DNA of 64,000 nucleotides from Amaranthus tricolor (Eukaryota > Streptophyta > Magnoliopsida > Caryophyllales > Amaranthaceae), in the NCBI RefSeq assembly GCF_026212465.1, contig NC_080061.1, positions 22,210,787 to 22,274,786 on the forward strand, read 5' to 3'. The first letter of the stretch is position 1. Each line of letters starts with the position of its first letter. Positions 47,367 to 60,026 of this stretch are shown here, piece by piece. The notes beneath the pieces are model-generated. The model was not told where the DNA came from. It made no database searches and saw nothing but the letters and a program-made list of their open reading frames with translations. The translations under genes were made by a program, and so were the position numbers.

Positions 47367-49811
47367 ATTGTTCAAACTTGGTTTGTTTTGCACGAAACAT
47401 GGCACCAAAAACGATTTAGTTTATAATATTATGTTGAAATGGTTGACTCGAAAACAATAGTCATATACATGAAATTACGTGCCAAGTTGCGTTTTTAATG
47501 TTTTTTTTAATAGTTTTTGGCACTTTCCCGCAGAAAGTGGCTCAAACTTGGTTTGTTTCACACGAAACTCGACGCACAACACTATTTGGTATAAATTATT
47601 GTGTTGAAATGGTTGGAATCGAAAACAATAGTCATATGCTTGAAATTACGTGTTAAGGTTCTTTTTAAATATTGTTTTGGCAACAAACAAGGCACACAAC
47701 ACTATTTTGTATATATTATTGTGTTGAAATGGTTAGAATCGCAAACAATAGTCATTTACTTGAAATTACGTGTTAAGTTGCGTTTTTAATGTTTTAAATA
47801 TTATTTTGGCAATATCTCGCATAAAATTATTCAAACTTGGTTTGTTTCGCACGAAACCAAGCACACAACACTATTTGCTATAAATTATTGTGTAGAAATG
47901 GTTAGAATCAAAAACAATAGTTATATGCTTGAAATTACGTTATAAGTTGCCTTTTTAAAATTTTTTTTAGCTTTTTTATCGCTTTCTCGAATAAAATGGT
48001 TCAAACTTGATTTGTTTGGTAACAAACAAGGCGCACAACACTATTTGGTATATATTATAGTGTTGATAATGGTTAGCATCGAAAACAACAGTCATATGCT
48101 TAAAATTACGTGCTAAGTTGCTTTTTTCAAGTTTTTTAAAGATTTTTTAGCACTTTTTCGCATAAAGACGTTCAAACTTGGTTTGTTTTGCACGAAAAAT
48201 GGCACCCAAAACTATTTAGTTTATATTATTATGTTGAAATGGTTAGACTCGAAAATAATAGTCATGTACTTGAAATTACGTGCTAAGTTGCCTTTTTAAT
48301 GTTTTTAATTTTTTTTTTGGCATTTTCCCGCAGAAAGTGGCTCAAACTTGGTTTGTTTCGCACGAAATTCGGCACACGATACTATTTGGTATAAATTATT
48401 GTGTTGAAATTGTTGGAATCGAAAAAAGTAGTCATATGTTTGAAATTACGTGCTAAGTTACTTTTTAAAATATTTTTTTTTTAGAACTTTCTCGCATCAA
48501 GTAGTTCAAACTTTGTTTTTTGCCAACAAACAAGGCACACAACACTATTTGGTATATATTATTGTGTTGAAATGGTTAGAATCGAACACAATAGTCATAT
48601 ACTTGAAATTACATGCTAAGTTGCGTTTTTAATGTTTTTTATATTTTTTTTGGCAATTTCACGCATAAATTGATTCAAACATGATTTGTTTCGCACGAAA
48701 CCTAGCACACAACACTATTTGGTATAAATTATGGTGTTGAAACAGTTAGAATCAAAAACAATAGTCATATGCATGAAATTACGTGCTAAGTTGCTTTTTT
48801 ATCACTTTCTTGAATAAAGTGGTTCAAACTTGATTTGTTTGGAACCAAACAAGGCGCACAACACTATTTGGTATATATTATAGTGTTGATAATGGTTAGA
48901 ATCGAAAACAACAGTCATATGCTTAAAATTACGTGCTAAGTTGCTTTTTTCATGTTTTTTTAAGATTTTTTAGCACTTTTTCGCATAAAGACGTTCAAAC
49001 TTGGTTTGTTTTGCACGAAAAATGGCACCCAACACTATTTAGTTTATATTATTATGTTGAAATGGTTAGACTCGAAAATAATAGTCATGTACTTGAAATT
49101 ACGTGCTAAGTTGCCTTTTTAATGTTTTTAATTTTTTTTTTGGCATTTTCCCGCAGAAAGTGGCTCAAACTTGGTTTGTTTCGCACGAAATTCGGCACAC
49201 GATACTATTTGGTATAAATTATTGTGTTGAAATTGTTGGAATCGAAAAAAGTAGTCATATGTTTGAAATTACGTGCTAAGTTACTTTTTAAAATATTTTT
49301 TTTTTTAGAACTTTCTCGCATAAAGTAAAACTTTGTTTTTTGCCAACAAACAAGGCACACAACACTATTTGGTATATATTATTGTGTTGAAATGGTTAGA
49401 ATCGCAAACAATAGTCATGTACTTGAAATTACGTGTTAAGTTGCGTTTTTAATGTTTTAAATATTTTTTTTGGCAATTTCACGCATAAAATGATTCAAAC
49501 ATGATTTGTTTCGCACGAAACCTAGCACACAACACTATTTGGTATAAATTATTGTGTTGAAATGGTTAGAATCAAAAACAATAGTCATATGCTTGAAATT
49601 ACGTGCTAAGTTGCTTTTTAAAATTTTTTTTGGTTTTTTAGCATTTTCTGTCATAAAGTGGTTTAAATTTGGTTTGTTTGGCAACACTATTTGGTACATA
49701 TTATTGTGTTAAAATGGTTAGAATGGAAAACATTACTCATATGTTTTAATTTACGTGCTAAGTTGCTTTTTTCAAGTTTTTGTTAGATTTTTTAGCACTT
49801 TCTCGTATAAA
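47367..49811 (+). repeat. 15-mer HOR unit IV-5 (2,445 bp)
   Basis: The order is A-B-C-D-E-F-G-H-I-E-F-G-H/C-I-J. After the first I, GTTGCTTTTTTATCACTTTC near 48,795 runs straight into E, so a J and the A-D part are skipped. Its first half resembles unit IV-2. Its J has the X linker. Confidence 0.88.
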
Positions 49812-52256
49812 GTTGTTCAAACTTCGTTTGTTTTGCACGAAACATGGCACCAAAAACTATTTAGTTTATAATATTATGTTGAAATGGTTGACTCGAAAAC
49901 AATAGTCATATACATGAAATTACGTGCCAAGTTGCGTTTTTAATGTTTTTTTTAATAGTTTTTGGCACTTTCCCGCAGAAAGTGGCTCAAACTTGGTTTG
50001 TTTCACACGAAACTCGACGCACAACACTATTTGGTATAAATTATTGTGTTGAAATGGTTGGAATCGAAAACAATAGTCATATGCTTGAAATTACGTGTTA
50101 AGGTTCTTTTTAAATATTGTTTTGGCAACAAACAAGGCACACAACACTATTTTGTATATATTATTGTGTTGAAATGGTTAGAATCGCAAACAATAGTCAT
50201 TTACTTGAAATTACGTGTTAAGTTGCGTTTTTAATGTTTTAAATATTATTTTGGCAATATCTCGCATAAAATTATTCAAACTTGGTTTGTTTCGCACGAA
50301 ACCAAGCACACAACACTATTTGCTATAAATTATTGTGTAGAAATGGTTAGAATCAAAAACAATAGTTATATGCTTGAAATTACGTTATAAGTTGCCTTTT
50401 TAAAATTTTTTTTAGCTTTTTTATCGCTTTCTCGAATAAAATGGTTCAAACTTGATTTGTTTGGTAACAAACAAGGCGCACAACACTATTTGGTATATAT
50501 TATAGTGTTGATAATGGTTAGCATCGAAAACAACAGTCATATGCTTAAAATTACGTGCTAAGTTGCTTTTTTCAAGTTTTTTAAAGATTTTTTAGCACTT
50601 TTTCGCATAAAGACGTTCAAACTTGGTTTGTTTTGCACGAAAAATGGCACCCAAAACTATTTAGTTTATATTATTATGTTGAAATGGTTAGACTCGAAAA
50701 TAATAGTCATGTACTTGAAATTACGTGCTAAGTTGCCTTTTTAATGTTTTTAATTTTTTTTTTGGCATTTTCCCGCAGAAAGTGGCTCAAACTTGGTTTG
50801 TTTCGCACGAAATTCGGCACACGATACTATTTGGTATAAATTATTGTGTTGAAATTGTTGGAATCGAAAAAAGTAGTCATATGTTTGAAATTACGTGCTA
50901 AGTTACTTTTTAAAATATTTTTTTTTTAGAACTTTCTCGCATCAAGTAGTTCAAACTTTGTTTTTTGCCAACAAACAAGGCACACAACACTATTTGGTAT
51001 ATATTATTGTGTTGAAATGGTTAGAATCGAACACAATAGTCATATACTTGAAATTACATGCTAAGTTGCGTTTTTAATGTTTTTTATATTTTTTTTGGCA
51101 ATTTCACGCATAAATTGATTCAAACATGATTTGTTTCGCACGAAACCTAGCACACAACACTATTTGGTATAAATTATGGTGTTGAAACAGTTAGAATCAA
51201 AAACAATAGTCATATGCATGAAATTACGTGCTAAGTTGCTTTTTTATCACTTTCTTGAATAAAGTGGTTCAAACTTGATTTGTTTGGAACCAAACAAGGC
51301 GCACAACACTATTTGGTATATATTATAGTGTTGATAATGGTTAGAATCGAAAACAACAGTCATATGCTTAAAATTACGTGCTAAGTTGCTTTTTTCATGT
51401 TTTTTTAAGATTTTTTAGCACTTTTTCGCATAAAGACGTTCAAACTTGGTTTGTTTTGCACGAAAAATGGCACCCAACACTATTTAGTTTATATTATTAT
51501 GTTGAAATGGTTAGACTCGAAAATAATAGTCATGTACTTGAAATTACGTGCTAAGTTGCCTTTTTAATGTTTTTAATTTTTTTTTTGGCATTTTCCCGCA
51601 GAAAGTGGCTCAAACTTGGTTTGTTTCGCACGAAATTCGGCACACGATACTATTTGGTATAAATTATTGTGTTGAAATTGTTGGAATCGAAAAAAGTAGT
51701 CATATGTTTGAAATTACGTGCTAAGTTACTTTTTAAAATATTTTTTTTTTTAGAACTTTCTCGCATAAAGTAAAACTTTGTTTTTTGCCAACAAACAAGG
51801 CACACAACACTATTTGGTATATATTATTGTGTTGAAATGGTTAGAATCGCAAACAATAGTCATGTACTTGAAATTACGTGTTAAGTTGCGTTTTTAATGT
51901 TTTAAATATTTTTTTTGGCAATTTCACGCATAAAATGATTCAAACATGATTTGTTTCGCACGAAACCTAGCACACAACACTATTTGGTATAAATTATGGT
52001 GTTGAAACAGTTAGAATCAAAAACAATAGTCATATGCTTGAAATTACGTGCTAAGTTGCTTTTTAAAAATTTTTTAGGTTTTTTAGCACTTTCTTGCAGA
52101 AAGTGGTTTAAATTTGGTTTGTTTGGCAACACTATTTGGTACATATTATTGTGTTAAAATGGTTAGAATGGAAAACATTACTCATATGTTTGAATTTACG
52201 TGCTAAGTTGCTTTTTTCAAGTTTTTGTTAGATTTTTTAGCACTTTCTCGTATAAA
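49812..52256 (+). repeat. 15-mer HOR unit IV-6 (2,445 bp)
   Basis: This is a nearly identical repeat of the preceding 2,445-bp unit, up to about 51,990. There GGTGTTGAAACAG and a Y-type J replace the TTGTGTTGAAATGG and X-type J of unit IV-5. The sequence begins with CAAACTTCGTTTG. Confidence 0.88.
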
Positions 52257-53518
52257 GTTGTTCAAACTTGGTTTGTTTTGCACGAAACATGGCACCAAAA
52301 ACTATTTAGTTTATAATATTATGTTGAAATGGTTGACTCGAAAACAATAGTCATATACATGAAATTACGTGCTAAGTTGCGTTTTTAATGTTTTTTTTTA
52401 ATAGTTTTTGGTACTTTCCCGCAGAAAGTGGCTCAAACTTGGTTTGTTTCACACGAAACTCGACGCACAACACTATTTGGTATAAATTATTGTGTTGAAA
52501 TGGTTGGAATCGAAAACAATAGTCATATGCTTGAAATTACGTGTTAAGGTTCTTTTTAAATATCACTATTTGGTATATATTATAGTGTTGATAATGGTTA
52601 GAATCGAAAACAACAGTCATATGCTTAAAATTACGTGCTAAGTTGCTTTTTTCAAGTTTTTTAATGATTTTTTAGCACTTTTTCGCATAAAGACGTTCAA
52701 ACTTGGTTTGTTTTGCACGAAAAATGGCACCCAAAACTATTTAGTTTATATTATTATGTTGAAATGGTTAGACTCGAAAATAATAGTCATGTACTTGAAA
52801 TTACGTGCTAAGTTTCCTTTTTAATGTTTTTAATTTTTTTTTTGGCATTTTCCCGCAGAAAGTGGCTCAAACTTGGTTTGCTTCGCACGAAATTCGGCAC
52901 ACGATACTATTTGGTATAAATTATTGTGTTGAAATTGTTGGAATCGAAAAAAGTAGTCATATGTTTGAAATTACGTGCTAAGTTACTTTTTAAAATATTT
53001 TTTTTTTTAGAACTTTCTCGCATAAAGTAGTTCAAACTTTGTTTTTTGCCAACAAACAAGGCACACAACACTATTTGGTATATATTATTGTGTTGAAATG
53101 GTTAGAATCGCAAACAATAGTCATGTACTTGAAATTACATGCTAAGTTGCGTTTTTAATGTTTTTTATATTTTTTTTGGCAATTTCACGCATAAAATGAT
53201 TCAAACATGATTTGTTTCGCACGAAACCTAGCACACAACACTATTTGGTATAAATTATTGTGTTGAAACAGTTAGAATCAAAAACAATAGTCATATGCTT
53301 CAAAATTACGTGCTAAGTTGCTTTTTAAAATTTTTTTAGGTTTTTTAGCACTTTCTAGCAGAAAGTGGTTTAAATTTGGTTTGTTTGGCAACACTATTTG
53401 GTACATATTATTGTGTTAAAATGGTTAGAATGGAAAACATTACTCATATGTTTGAATTTACGTGCTAAGTTGCTTTTTTCAAGTTTTTGTTAGATTTTTT
53501 AGCACTTTCTCGTATAAA
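52257..53518 (+). repeat. Shortened 8-mer unit IV-7 (1,262 bp)
   Basis: A and B are followed by a junction near 52,561, where the B linker CTTTTTAAATAT joins the E interior CACTATTTGGTATATATTAT. C, D and the first part of E (about 364 bp) are missing. F, G, H, I and J follow. The 12.66-kb duplication joint lies inside its H monomer. Confidence 0.87.
53126..53138 (+). other. Junction of the 12.66-kb tandem duplication
   Basis: Upstream of this point H reads CGCAAACAATAGTCATGTAC (the C-patched form). Downstream it reads ACATGCTAAG and TTTTTTATATTTTTTTT (the original H form). The corresponding place at the end of copy 2 (63,341-63,353) continues as ACGTGTTAAG instead. The start of copy 1 (40,468-40,480) has the original H form on both sides. 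A crossover within the shared TACTTGAAATTAC explains all three. Confidence 0.82.
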
Positions 53519-55144
53519 GTTGTTCAAACTTGGTTTGTTTTGCACGAAACATGGCACCAAAAACTATTTAGTTTATAATATTATGTTGAAATGGTTGACT
53601 CGAAAACAATAGTCATGTACATGAAATTACGTGCTAAGTTGCGTTTTTAATGTTTTTTTTTTATAGTTTTTGGCACTTTCCCGCAGAAAGTGGCTCAAAC
53701 TTGGTTTGTTTCACAGGAAACTCGACGCACGACACTATTTGGTATAAATTATTGTGTTGAAATGGTTGGAATCGAAAACAATAGTCATATGCTTGAAATT
53801 ACGTGTTAAGGTTCTTTTTAAATATTGTTTTGGCAACAAACAAGGCACACAACACTATTTGGTATATATTATTGTGTTGAAATGGTTAGAATCGCAAACA
53901 ATAGTCATGTACTTGAAATTACGTGTTAAGTTGCGTTTTTAATGTTTTAAATATTCTTTTGGAAATATCTCGCATAAAATTATTCAAACTTGGTTTGTTT
54001 CGCACGAAACCAAGCACACAACACTATTCGCTATAAACTATTCTGTAGAAATGGTTAGAATCAAAAACAATAGTTATATGCTTGAAATTACGTTCTAAGT
54101 TGCTTTTTTAAAAATTTTTTTAGCTTTTTTATCACTTTCTTGAATAAAGTGGTTCAAACTTGATTTGTTTGCAACCAAACAAGGCGCACAACACTATTTG
54201 GTATATATTATAGTGTTGATAATGGTTAGAATCGAAAACAACAGTCATATGCTTAAAATTACGTGCTAAGTTGCTTTTTTCATGTTTTTTTAAGATTTTT
54301 TAGCACTTTTTCGCATAAAGACGTTCAAACATGGTTTGTTTTGCACGAAAAATGGCACCCAACACTATTTAGTTTATATTATTATGTTGAAATGGTTAGA
54401 CTCGAAAATAATAGTCATGTACTTGAAATTACGTGCTAAGTTGCCTTTTTAATGTTTTTAATTTTTTTTTTGGCATTTTCCCGCAGAAAGTGGCTCAAAC
54501 TTGGTTTGTTTCGCACGAAATTCGGCACACGATACTATTTGGTATAAATTATTGTGTTGAAATTGTTGGAATCGAAAAAAGTAGTCATATGTTTGAAATT
54601 ACGTGCTAAGTTACTTTTTAAAATATTTTTTTTTTTAGAACTTTCTCGCATCAAGTAGTTCAAACTTTGTTTTTTGCCAACAAACAAGGCACACAACACT
54701 ATTTGGTATATATTATTGTGTTGAAATGGTTAGAATCGCAAACAATAGTCATGTACTTGAAATTACGTGTTAAGTTGCGTTTTTAATGTTTTAAATATTT
54801 TTTATGCAATTTCACGCATAAAATGATTCAAACATGATTTGTTTCGCACGAAACCTAGCACACAACACTATTTGGTATAAATTATTGTGTTGAAATGGTT
54901 AGAATCAAAAACAATAGTCATATGCTTGAAATTACGTGCTAAGTTGCTTTTTAAAATTTTTTTTGGTTTTTTAGCATTTTCTGTCATAAAGTGGTTTAAA
55001 TTTGGTTTGTTTGGCAACACTATTTGGTACATATTATTGTGTTAAATTGGTTAGAATGGAAAACATTACTCATATGTTTTAATTTACGTGCTAAGTTGCT
55101 TTTTTCAAGTTTTTGTTAGATTTTTTAGCACTTTCTCGTATAAA
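53519..55144 (+). repeat. 10-mer HOR unit V-1
   Basis: This is the 1626-bp counterpart of unit IV-1, with the same D markers and C-patched H. Confidence 0.9.
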
Positions 55145-56772
55145 GTTGTTCAAACTTGGTTTGTTTTGCACGAAACATGGCACCAAAAACTATTTAGTTT
55201 ATAATATTATGTTGAAATGGTTGACTCGAAAACAATAGTCATATACATGAAATTACGTGCCAAGTTGCGTTTTTAATGTTTTTTTTTAATAGTTTTTGGC
55301 ACTTTCCCGCAGAAAGTGGCTCAAACTTGGTTTGTTTCACACGAAACTCGACGCACAACACTATTTGGTATAAATTATTGTGTTGAAATGGTTGGAATCG
55401 AAAACAATAGTCATATGCTTGAAATTACGTGTTAAGGTTCTTTTTAAATATTGTTTTGGCAACAAACAAGGCACACAACACTATTTTGTATATATTATTG
55501 TGTTGAAATGGTTAGAATCGCAAACAATAGTCATTTACTTGAAATTACGTGTTAAGTTGCGTTTTTAATGTTTTAAATATTATTTTGGCAATATCTCGCA
55601 TAAAATTATTCAAACTTGGTTTGTTTCGCACGAAACCAAGCACACAACACTATTTGCTATAAATTATTGTGTAGAAATGGTTAGAATCAAAAACAATAGT
55701 TATATGCTTGAAATTACGTTATAAGTTGCCTTTTTAAAATTTTTTTTTAGCTTTTTTATCACTTTCTCGAATAAAATGGTTCAAACTTGATTTGTTTGGT
55801 AACAAACAAGGCGCACAACACTATTTGGTATATATTATAGTGTTGATAATGGTTAGAATCGAAAACAACAGTCATATGCTTAAAATTACGTGCTAAGTTG
55901 CTTTTTTCAAGTTTTTTAAAGATTTTTTAGCACTTTTTCGCATAAAGACGTTCAAACTTGGTTTGTTTTGCACGAAAAATGGCACCCAAAACTATTTAGT
56001 TTATATTATTATGTTGAAATGGTTAGACTCGAAAATAATAGTCATGTACTTGAAATTACGTGCTAAGTTGCCTTTTTAATGTTTTTAATTTTTTTTTTGG
56101 CATTTTCCCGCAGAAAGTGGCTCAAACTTGGTTTGTTTCGCACGAAATTCGGCACACGATACTATTTGGTATAAATTATTGTGTTGAAATTGTTGGAATC
56201 GAAAAAAGTAGTCATATGTTTGAAATTACGTGCTAAGTTACTTTTTAAAATATTTTTTTTTTAGAACTTTCTCACATAAAGTAGTTCAAACTTTGTTTTT
56301 TGCCAACAAACAAGGCACACAACACTATTTGGTATATATTATTTTGTTCAAATGGTTAGAATCGCAAACAATAGTCATGTACTTGAAATTACGTGTTAAG
56401 TTGCGTTTTTAATGTTTTAAATATTTTTTTTGGTAATTTCACGCATAAAATGATTCAAACATGATTTGTTTCGCACGAAACCTAGCACACAACACTATTT
56501 GGTATAAATTATTGTGTTGAAATGGTTAGAATCAAAAACAATAGTCATATGCTTGAAATTACGTGCTAAGTTGCTTTTTAAAATTTTTTTTGGTTTTTTT
56601 AGCATTTTCTGTCATAAAGTGGTTTAAATTTGGTTTGTTTGGCAACACTATTTGGTACATATTATTATGTTAAAATGGTTAGAATGGAAAACATTAATCA
56701 TATGTTTTAATTTACGTGCTAAGTTGCATTTTTCAAGTTTTTGTTAGATTTTTTAGCACTTTCTCGTATAAT
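55145..56772 (+). repeat. 10-mer HOR unit V-2
   Basis: This is the 1628-bp counterpart of unit IV-2. It differs, for example, by GTTGGAATCG where unit IV-2 has GTTGAAATCG, by TTGTTCAAATGG near 56,347, and by one extra T near 56,600. Confidence 0.9.
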
Positions 56773-58398
56773 GTTGTTCAAACTTCGTTTGTTTTGCACG
56801 AAACATGGCACCAAAAACTATTTAGTTTATAATATTATGTTGAAATGGTTGACTCGAAAACAATAGTCATATACATGAAATTACGTGCTAAGTTGCGTTT
56901 ATAATGTTTTTTTTAATAGTTTTTGGCACTTTCCCGCAAAAAGTGGCTCAAACTTGGTTTGTTTCACACGAAACTCGACGCACGACACTATTTGGTATAA
57001 ATTATTGTGTTGAAATGGTTGGAATCGAAAACAATAGTCATATGCTTGAAATTACGTGTTAAGGTTCTTTTTAAATATTGTTTTGGCAATAAACAAGGCA
57101 CACAACACTATTTGGTATATATTATTGTGTTGAAATGGTTAGAATCGCAAACAATAGTCATTTACTTGAAATTACGTGTTAAGTTGCGTTTTTAATGTTT
57201 TAAATATTATTTTGGCAATATCTCGCATAAAATTATTCAAACTTGGTTTGTTTCGCACGAAACCAAGCACACAACACTATTTGCTATAAATTATTGTGTA
57301 GAAATGGTTAGAATCAAAAACAATAGTTATATGCTTGAAATTACGTTCTAAGTTGCCTTTTTAAAAATTTTTTTAGCTTTTTTATCACTTTCTCGAATAA
57401 AATGGTTCAAACTTGATTTGTTTGGTAACAAACAAGGCGCACAACACTATTTGGTATATATTATAGTGTTGATAATGGTTAGAATCGAAAACAACAGTCA
57501 TATGCTTAAAATTACGTGCTAAGTTGCTTTTTTCAAGTTTTTTAAAGATTTTTTAGCACTTTTTCGCATAAAGACGTTCAAACTTGGTTTGTTTTGCACG
57601 AAAAATGGCACCCAAAACTATTTAGTTTATATTATTATGTTGAAATGGTTAGACTCGAAAATAATAGTCATGTACTTGAAATTACGTGCTAAGTTGCCTT
57701 TTTAATGTTTTTAATTTTTTTTTTGGCATTTTCCTGCAGAAAGTGGCTCAAACTTGTTTTGTTTCGCACGAAATTCGACACACGATACTATTTGGTATAA
57801 ATTATTGTGTTGAAATTGTTGGAATCGAAAAAAGTTGTCATATGTTTGAAATTACGTCCTAAGTTACTTTTTAAAATATTTTTTTTTTTAGAACTTTCTC
57901 GCATCAAGTAGTTCAAACTTTGTTTTTTGCCAACAAACAAGGCACACAACACTATTTGGTATATATTATTGTGTTTAAATGGTTAGAATCGAACACAATA
58001 GTCATATACTTGAAATTACATGCTAAGTTGCGTTTTTAATGTTTTTTATATTTTTTTTGGCAATTTCACGCATAAAATGATTCAAACATGATTTATTTCG
58101 CACGAAACCTAGCACACAACACTATTTGGTATAAATTATGGTGTTGAAACAGTTAGAATCAAAAACAATAGTCATATGCTTGAAATTACGTGCTAAGTTG
58201 CTTTTTAAAAATTTTTTAGGTTTTTTAGCACTTTCTTGCAGAAAGTGGTTTAAATTTGGTTTGTTTGGCAACACTATTTGGTACATATTATTGTGTTAAA
58301 ATGGTTAGAATGGAAAACATTACTCATATGTTTGAATTTACGTGCTAAGTTGCTTTTTTCAAGTTTTTGTTAGATTTTTTAGCACTTTCTCGTATAAA
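56773..58398 (+). repeat. 10-mer HOR unit V-3
   Basis: This is the 1626-bp counterpart of unit IV-3, sharing CGCAAAAAGTGG and the original-form H end. It has ACGTCCTAAG near 57,857 and CAACACTATT where unit IV-3 has CAAGACTATT. Confidence 0.9.
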
Positions 58399-60026
58399 GT
58401 TGTTCAAACTTGGTTTGTTTTGCACGAAACATGGCACCAAAAACTATTTAGTTTATAATATTATGTTGAAATGGTTGACTCGAAAACAATAGTCATGTAC
58501 ATGAAATTACGTGCTAAGTTGCGTTTTTAATGTTTTTTTTTTTATAGTTTTTGGCACTTTCCCGCAGAAAGTGGCTCAAACTTGGTTTGTTTCACACGAA
58601 ACTCGACGCACGACACTATTTGGTATAAATTATTGTGTTGAAATGGTTGGAATCGAAAACAATAGTCATATGCTTGAAATTACGTGTTAAGGTTCTTTTT
58701 AAATATTGTTTTGGCAACAAACAAGGCACACAACACTATTTGGTATATATTATTGTGTTGAAATGGTTAGAATCGCAAACAATAGTCATGTACTTGAAAT
58801 TACGTGTTAAGTTGCGTTTTTAATGTTTTAAATATTATTTTGGAAATATCTCGCATAAAATTATTCAAACTTGGTTTGTTTCGCACGAAACCAAGCACAC
58901 AACACTATTCGCTATAAACTATTCTGTAGAAATGGTTAGAATCAAAAACAATAGTTATATGCTTGAAATTACGTTCTAAGTTGCTTTTTTAAAAATTTTT
59001 TTAGCTTTTTTATCACTTTCTTGAATAAAGTGGTTCAAACTTGATTTGTTTGGAACCAAACAAGGCGCACAACACTATTTGGTATATATTATAGTGTTGA
59101 TAATGGTTAGAATCGAAAACAACAGTCATATGCTTAAAATTACGTGCTAAGTTGCTTTTTTCATGTTTTTTTAAGATTTTTTAGCACTTTTTCGCATAAA
59201 GACGTTCAAACTTGGTTTGTTTTGCACGAAAAATGGCACCCAACACTATTTAGTTTATATTATTATGTTGAAATGGTTAGACTCGAAAATAATAGTCATG
59301 TACTTGAAATTACGTGCTAAGTTGCCTTTTTAATGTTTTTAATTTTTTTTTTGGCATTTTCCCGCAGAAAGTGGCTCAAACTTGGTTTGTTTCGCACGAA
59401 ATTCGGCACACGATACTATTTGGTATAAATTATTGTGTTGAAATTGTTGGAATCGAAAAAAGTAGTCATATGTTTGAAATTACGTGCTAAGTTACTTTTT
59501 AAAATATTTTTTTTTTTAGAACTTTCTCGCATAAAGTAGTTCAAACTTTGTTTTTTGCCAACAAACAAGGCACACAACACTATTTGGTATATATTATTGT
59601 GTTGAAATGGTTAGAATCGCAAACAATAGTCATGTACTTGAAATTACGTGTTAAGTTGCGTTTTTAATGTTTTAAATATTTTTTTTGGCAATTTCACGCA
59701 TAAAATGATTCAAACATGATTTGTTTCGCACGAAACCTAGCACACAACACTATTTGGTATAAATTATTGTGTTGAAATGGTTAGAATCAAAAACAATAGT
59801 CATATGCTTGAAATTACGTGCTAAGTTGCTTTTTAAAATTTTTTTTGGTTTTTTAGCATTTTCTGTCATAAAGTGGTTTAAATTTGGTTTGTTTGGCAAC
59901 ACTATTTGGTACATATTATTGTGTTAAAATGGTTAGAATGGAAAACATTACTCATATGTTTTAATTTACGTGCTAAGTTGCTTTTTTCAAGTTTTTGTTA
60001 GATTTTTTAGCACTTTCTCGTATAAA
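58399..60026 (+). repeat. 10-mer HOR unit V-4
   Basis: This is the 1628-bp counterpart of unit IV-4, with no difference that I noticed by eye. Confidence 0.9.

Larger units (their letters stand above)
40474..53131 (+). repeat. Segment IV: copy 1 of a 12.66-kb tandem segmental duplication
   Basis: Sequence from about 40,474 onward is repeated from about 53,132 onward at a constant offset of 12,658-12,660 bp. By eye I find only about ten substitutions or one-base indels between the aligned parts. The block holds the end of unit III-6, four 10-mers, two 2,445-bp 15-mers and most of one 1,262-bp 8-mer. The start is fixed by homology with the junction at 53,126-53,138. Confidence 0.9.
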
